A stretch of DNA of 64,000 nucleotides from positions 44,529,155-44,593,154 of the forward strand of contig OY720347.1 of NCBI GenBank assembly GCA_963082975.1, read 5' to 3'. Source of the DNA: Labia minor. Its lineage: Eukaryota; Arthropoda; Insecta; Dermaptera; Spongiphoridae. The stretch's first letter is position 1. Every line of letters starts with the position of its first letter. Made by a program: the position numbers and the translations under genes. Of the stretch, positions 58,075 through 64,000 are shown piece by piece. The notes beneath the pieces were generated by a model. The model was not told the origin of the DNA. It ran no database searches and saw nothing but the letters and a program-made list of their open reading frames with translations.

Positions 58075-60020
58075 TATTATATTATTTTATTATAGCAACA
58101 TTTCATCATATTCCAAGAAATAAATGCTTTGGTTATTTGTTTTTGCTTTACCACTAAGTCAATTAGTTAATGAAGTAGGCTTCATAATATTATTGTAGTC
58201 CTTAACTTCTCTGAACCTTTATTAAGATTTTTGTAGTGATTAAATCAAGGCACAATTCTGAAGTCGGAGAGGTAAAACAAGACTGGGTCTATGAATATTT
58301 ATCTCGTTTTACTAAATTTTTCAATTTTAAGCAAATGTAGGTAAATATAAATATGTAAGTCTTAATATTAATTTTAAAGAAACGTCGAATAAATTATACT
58401 TACAAAATTTCAATAGAGAAGAAATCATAAATCTTTGAAATAAAGATGATGAAATTTCACTTGTATTTAGCTTCAAGATGGCGGACAAAAAATCCTTCTT
58501 ATTAAACGTTTCACTTATAGCTTAAGAAGACGCTTCATCTGGTGCCGTAGATGACTACAATCGTCCCACAATGTTTTTCGCAAAAGTTTTTGTTTTTGAA
58601 ATATAGAAAACACGTCATATTCATCTGTTTTACCTTAGATGATAAAATTTTCAATTCTTTTAAAAAAAAATATAGGAAAAAGACATCAGAGAATGATTTT
58701 TTCACTTTGAATCTTAATATGTGATTCCTAACTGCTTTTTTTATACGGAAAAAGATAGTCTTAGGTTTAAGGAAGAGGCATAGATTTATAATTCCTTTAT
58801 TAAGCCAAAAATAATTTATTAACAAAAAAGAAAAAATGTGCAATTACTGGTTGACAATGCATCTCTAATGATCAAAAAGTGTCCAGAATCGAAAGTTTCA
58901 CTTTTTAACACTGAAATATTGTCGACTCTTACTTGTGAAACAATGTCACACCAAGCAAAGATAAGAAAAGCAAATCTTCAGGTTCAGACCATTCCACAGC
59001 CTCCCTCCAACCAAGGGTCATAGAATGCTTCCTGCTCTCCGTGCAAAGTGTAGTTACATTACCTAAAAATTCGAAAATTCTAAAACAGTTTATTTAAGAA
59101 ATAAATAGAACTGTCAAACACTGGAGTTTTTCAATTTTTATGATCCAGTAAATCACAATGAGAATAAATTACTTGTCTTCTCAAACAAAACCAACATAAT
59201 ATTGGTGCATAATATAAATAATAACCTATATCAAACAAATCAAGTGAAAAATAAATACGATGTGAACAAATAAAAATCTATTCCACCTTATGAATATTGA
59301 TAACATCTGCTTATAAACTTATCAGTTTTCTCTTTTTATTTTCGTATTCTTAAAAGCTTTCACTAATCTTGATGGTGAGTCAGCCATTACAGTTGACAGA
59401 TATCTCTTTCTTGATTTGATGGCACACAGCATTCCAAAAATATATTAAAACCATATATTGGAGGTATTTTTAATCAATTATCATACACTCGTTCCGTTAC
59501 CCTTATATTTAATTTACTACTAGTGTAGTTTAAGTTATTGTAGATTGTATTATATGCACGGTAAATATAAAAAAATGTGATTTTCGCTATTTAATAATTT
59601 AACATTTAAATAAGCAAATAATTTTTATTTGTTAATTACATATTTGATAATAATTTGACGTTTTGGTTCATTATTATAACATTAATTTTAAAAAATTATA
59701 AAATTTTAATTCAATTTATATTTAGTCATATAGAATAGAATAATTAGGTATAATATGTAAATATATAAGGTATAATCTCGAAAGCAATAATAGTTTGAGA
59801 TATAGGTAAATTATCAAATAATTTCTAAATTAGGAGATCATTTATTCTCAAAATATTGGACTCAAATTTGTTTACTACTTCAATAAATGGAGTTTTTACT
59901 ATATTTAAATGATATGTATAATATTTTCATACTTTTATTAAACAATTTTTAAACTAAAAATATAAATTATAAAACAAGTATATTATCATTATTTAAATAT
60001 ATTTCAACACATTGGCTAAG
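58075..60020. other. AT-rich intergenic DNA with one possible small ORF
   Basis: At 58478 an ATG in the context TTCAAGATGGCGGACAAAAA opens MADKKSFLLNVSLIA then stop. AAGATGGCGGAC also matches the YY1/Pho site that often overlaps start codons. A 102-codon minus-strand frame (58535-58843) and a 61-codon plus frame (58838-59023, including TIPQPPSNQGS) show no known domain. The stretch is less repetitive than its surroundings and might hold an unrecognised gene. Confidence 0.35.
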
Positions 60021-60027
60021 TGTGATA

Positions 60028-62142
60028 TCTTATATATAAAATTCTCGTGTCACAAAACTTTGAAATGATACTCCTCCGTAACGGCTGTACCGATTCTTAT
60101 GAAATTTTTTATGCATATTCAGTAGGTCTCAGGGCATGTCAGACTTCTTTTATTAAACCGCTAATTGGTAAGGTGTGTCCAGGGGGTGCTAATTAATTAA
60201 AAATAGTTTAGTTACCATACTAGATCATAGAGGCGCTGGTGGCGATAATTTGACATTTGTTCAGAATTTAAAAATTATTGTAATATTTCACTTTTTATTT
60301 TAAATTCTAATATTCAAATATCAATTTAATTATATTAAATTATTAAAACTTTGGTGGTTGTTTTTATTTATAACGGCATTTTGTAAATTAAACCACATAT
60401 TGATATTTGCTATTTCTGCAATCGAGACGTTGTGTATATTTTTGTATTTTTTGAATAAATTTACAATAACAAATATCAATATGTGGTTTAATTTATAAAA
60501 TTCCGTTATCAATTCAATTAAATAATTTATTCTAAAAGTTCTCATTTTAATTTATTTAATAAAATATTTAGATTATATATAACTTAATTTTTATTTATTC
60601 TTTCTATATATTGGAATAATTCATCTTTTCTATTTGAAAGTGAGAAAGCTTAAAAAAACAGAATATATTATTTTTAATGTTTTATGAATACAAAAATATT
60701 TTCAAAACGTAAATTAAAATAACTAAATTATATTATTTTTGATTTTGTATCAATTATTATTACAAATATATTTTAAGTGCAAAAATGATTTCTTGGTTAA
60801 TTAAAATATGTTTTTTAGACAAATGATATAAACGAGATGTTTTAAATTTATGTCTTTTTTATATTGAGTATTTTTTTAAAATTAAAATTTGTTTTAAATC
60901 AAAATTATTGTATTCAATTATATTTTTTTATTAATAGGCTTCTTTTTTTATTTTTAATTTTTAATAAATTCTCTTTTTTGATATGATATTAATAAAAAAT
61001 AATATTAAATTATATATAAATTTAAAAATTAGAATATTTGAATTTTTTTCAATTTTAACACATGTAATAAATCATATGCATAACGAATGGAAAATTTTGA
61101 AAATCAACTTGGTATTAAATTCAGAAAAAAATACTGATATATATATAGAATATAATAGACCATTCGAATATAATTTAAAACTATTTCTCTCTTTCTATTT
61201 TAAATTTAAAAAAAACGGTGTGTTAAGAAATTAAGATGGCTGGATAGGTAAATGGGCTGGAAGAGGAGTTAATTTATAATTTTCTTCTAATTCAGATTGA
61301 AATTAATAGTGATAAGAAAAAATATTTAGAACAAAATCTATATACAAAATGTAGAATTTGAATATGTAGAAAAATTGAATGTAATCACGAAGGATAATAA
61401 TATTTGAGAAGAATTTAAATCGAGGTTGTAATCGGGAAACGCCTGTTATCATGCAGTAAAGATGCTTATCTCATCAAAATTATTATCAAAAGGAATCAAA
61501 ATTAAAATATATAAACCTATTATTTTGCCTGTTGTATCATATGGGTGGGACGCATGGTCTATGACCCTGGGAGATGAGAGTAGATTCAGAGTATTCTTTC
61601 CAGCATTTATTGGCCAAAGAAAGATGAGGTCACCGGGGAATGGCGGAGACTGCATATCGAGGAATTGCATGACCTCTATGCATCTTCAGAAATAGTTAGG
61701 GTTATAAAAGCGAAAAAGCTGTGATAGGCAGGGGACGTGGCTAGAATGGGAGAATGCGGAGACCGATTGGAAAACGTCCGCTTGGAAGACCAAGGACGTT
61801 TAGGAAGGGACGTAAGAGAGATAGGACAAGGGCTCAGGATAGGGACACTTGGAGAAATGTGGTTGCTGCGGCCAAGAACTTTCGAGTTCCTTAGAGTCAC
61901 AGAGATAGATAGATATAACATATACAATAATCATATATATAATTAATTTAGTGATTAAATTAAAATGTATTTTAAATAAGAACACAAAAAGAAATGAATG
62001 TTTTATGTAATATACTGATTGAAACAAAATGGATGAAAACCTTTTACTACTCTTAACCAAATACTATGTATCACTTGGGGGGTACAGGGGGCGGAGCCCC
62101 CGTCTAGGTGTGGAGAGCGCCGAAGGCGCTCGGAGCAGCTAG
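60028..62142 (+). mobile_element. Complete non-autonomous Helitron with LINE A cargo, 2115 bp
   Basis: Starts TCTTATATATAAAATTCTCG directly after host A, continues with CTCCTCCGTAACGGCTGTAC and TAGATCATAGAGGCGCTGGT (the latter shared with 21397-22581), and then an AT-rich region homologous to 56610-57090 in reverse. LINE A cargo follows in the sense direction (61295-61905; SYGWDAWSMTLGDESRFRVF). The end is GGGGGCggaGCCCCC, GAGCGCCgaaGGCGCTC and CTAG (62139-62142) before host T. No transposase gene. This and the copies at 21397 and 55001 define the family. Confidence 0.87.
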
Positions 62143-62144
62143 TA

Positions 62145-64000
62145 TATATATATAAATATTTATAAACAGTTATTTGTAAACTGCCCCCCCACAGCATGCG
62201 TTAAATACTTTAATTAATTCCTTGATGTTTTCCAATCTGAAATTTATGAATCACTGTGTATTAGCCTGCAGAAATAATTAATTTAAGTCAAAAGCGCTAA
62301 ATTATTTTTTATTATAGATATATAATATTGAATTATTGATATAACTATTATATAAATTATTTTATGTATTAAAATAATTTGTTAATAAATCGTTTTGCAT
62401 TTTATAAAATATTTAATATTTTTCATTAACAATCGAGATAAGAAAATTTAAAATAGCTAGCAAATTATCTAAAAAAAAAAGTATTTCAGAAGGAGAGTAT
62501 TATTTGTATTATTATATCATTATATCAACTACAAAGGGCTTATTTTTAGTATAACTATTTATAATGTGATATAGAAAAGCTACCGATAATATATATTTTT
62601 GGTGTTAAAGATCGTTTTTCAAAGAACCTTTTACTTTAAAGGATCTCTTAATGGATTGCAATTAGACTAAAAGACCAGTATAAAATTAATATAAACTATT
62701 TAAGATAAATGAAATAATATAAGTTCACTAATTACAATCTTATTGACATTTAATCAACTAAAAATATTGATTTCCAAGTTATCACTTTTAAATGATGGTA
62801 TTTATATAAAATATCCACTAATCATTCTCTTTTATTTGAATTTTAGCTTCATTTGCAATATTTACTAGAGTGAATAAATAACCTATGAATTATCTATTTT
62901 ATAAATGTTTACGTTTTGTTATAGATCGAAACAAATGATCAAATAACAGACAAGAGCCTATTGTAACCAAATTTATTTTCTGTTATTTGGTTTGGATAAT
63001 TTTCCCAATTCGTAGTTTTCTATGAGAAATTAGGAAATTATTTTTTTTCTCCCCACCCTAATTATTAATATATAAATATTCATTTATATGAGATATCAAC
63101 AAGAAGTAATATCTTTTTACTCTTGATTCTCATATATATATTATTACTTATATATTTATATAGAAAATAAAATTATTATAAAATTTAATGAAAATGAATA
63201 TGAAATTGAGCTTAAACTTCCATAAAAACGAATAAGCTCTATTCGTATCTTGAAATCCCCTTCTAAATCATGCTAAATTTGATTTTATAATCTCATCCCT
63301 TATAAGGTAAATATATTAATCGATATCCCAAATATATATCAATTTTTTTTTGTTTTGAAATTCAAAAAATGTAGAGTATATAGCAAGAGTGCATTAAGGA
63401 AATAAGGCCAAAGGCAGTTGAATCTCATCCATTGGAGGTAAGCAATAGATGCAGGAATTAAATAACAATTGTCCCCTTCAAGGATACGGATAAGCAAAGC
63501 ATGGCATCAACATGGCGGCGAATCTTTACAATCTGTCAATTTTTAATTAAGGAAGGACCGTAAAATTATATAATACTACTTGTCTTGGTCACAATTTACA
63601 AGATTTAGTCAAAAATTTTAATAAAATGAAAAACATTGAATAGATTTGTTCTGCTACTACTCCAAAGAATACAATAAATATGAGTTCAAAGTTTTTTACT
63701 AATAAGTAGCGTAAGAGAGGTGGGTCCTCTCAGAGGCACTTATAAGATGCGTCTCGCTCGTCAATTAAGAGGTTTTGCTAGTTAGAAAATGCGTGTAATC
63801 AGCATATATTTGAATTAACCCCTCGAATGGGTATTAATTGTTTGTTTTGTCTATTATAATCTACGTATTTAATATCTTTTCAGGTTATACTTTAGCTTTA
63901 CTTCTTGATCTCTCAATTATCTATTAATAATTTATATAGTTTATCTTTTAACATTCTAAAATAAACCAACAAATATTTTTTATATATTTTTTTTAATTAC
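62145..64000. other. AT-rich intergenic DNA with a possible start codon
   Basis: At 63512 an ATG in the context ATCAACATGGCGGCGAATCT opens MAANLYNLSIFN then stop. A donor-like GGAG|GTAAGC lies upstream at about 63438. A GC-richer TATA-like patch (CACTTATAAGATGCGTCTCG) is at about 63740. These could belong to a gene start, but no exon chain can be drawn. Confidence 0.35.

Noticed and set aside
56610-61300. Large inverted repeat 56610-57090 / 60480-61300 as a chromosomal palindrome
   Set aside because: Explained by two related Helitrons in opposite orientation, each carrying the same AT-rich spacer.

Overview
Organism and overall character. This is a gene-poor, very AT-rich eukaryotic nuclear window. 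Long homopolymer and TA tracts dominate, and there is no operon structure and no long ORF except inside transposons. The element mix points to an arthropod, most likely an insect or close relative: RTE-like LINEs, a second LINE whose protein ends in the GHVARMG-type tail common in insect genomes, Helitrons, hAT and mariner remnants, and short elements carrying a 'gatgaaatttggta' core. The order cannot be resolved. No host protein-coding gene is recognised with confidence. Three or four GC-richer patches look like promoters or first exons: 3715-4085, 27540-27700, 34800-34965 and around 46861.

Layout. 0-6.5 kb: Helitron 3' end, a mariner nested in an older inverted-terminal element, a GC-rich island with two CACGTG boxes, foldback sequence. 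6.5-20 kb: mostly AT-rich desert with hAT and mariner scraps, tRNA-like pseudogenes and one Helentron-like element. 20.3-26.5 kb: densest nest. An RTE LINE is split by a complete 1.2 kb Helitron, followed by a 3.1 kb hAT-like element that received an RTE insertion with a 453-codon open RT frame and a 21-bp target duplication. 28-31.5 kb: LINE copies and a 147-bp-arm palindromic element with another element inside. 35-41 kb: Helitron and LINE tails, foldback MITE, Helentron-like elements, a second large palindrome. 42-48 kb: a hAT element with perfect 8-bp target duplication, an ATGT microsatellite, an NRF1-type palindrome. 50.7-54.9 kb: a decayed LINE, a 176-bp hAT MITE with perfect 8-bp duplication, a long-TIR element split by an insertion, and a Helentron-like element inserted into a copy of itself. 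55-62.1 kb: two complete Helitrons in opposite orientation.

How the parts relate. (1) One non-autonomous Helitron family (5' TC, two GC hairpins, 3' CTAG, always between host A and T) carries a captured 3' segment of the resident LINE in the sense orientation and has multiplied with it. (2) Two, probably three, unrelated short families share a Helentron/HINE-type plan: subterminal inverted repeats, an internal microsatellite, a stem-loop right after the right repeat, and a CTTATTT-like end. (3) One of these families lies between inverted arms at all four of its well-preserved loci. No intact autonomous transposon or novel defence or metabolic system is visible; the interest lies in mobile-element architecture.
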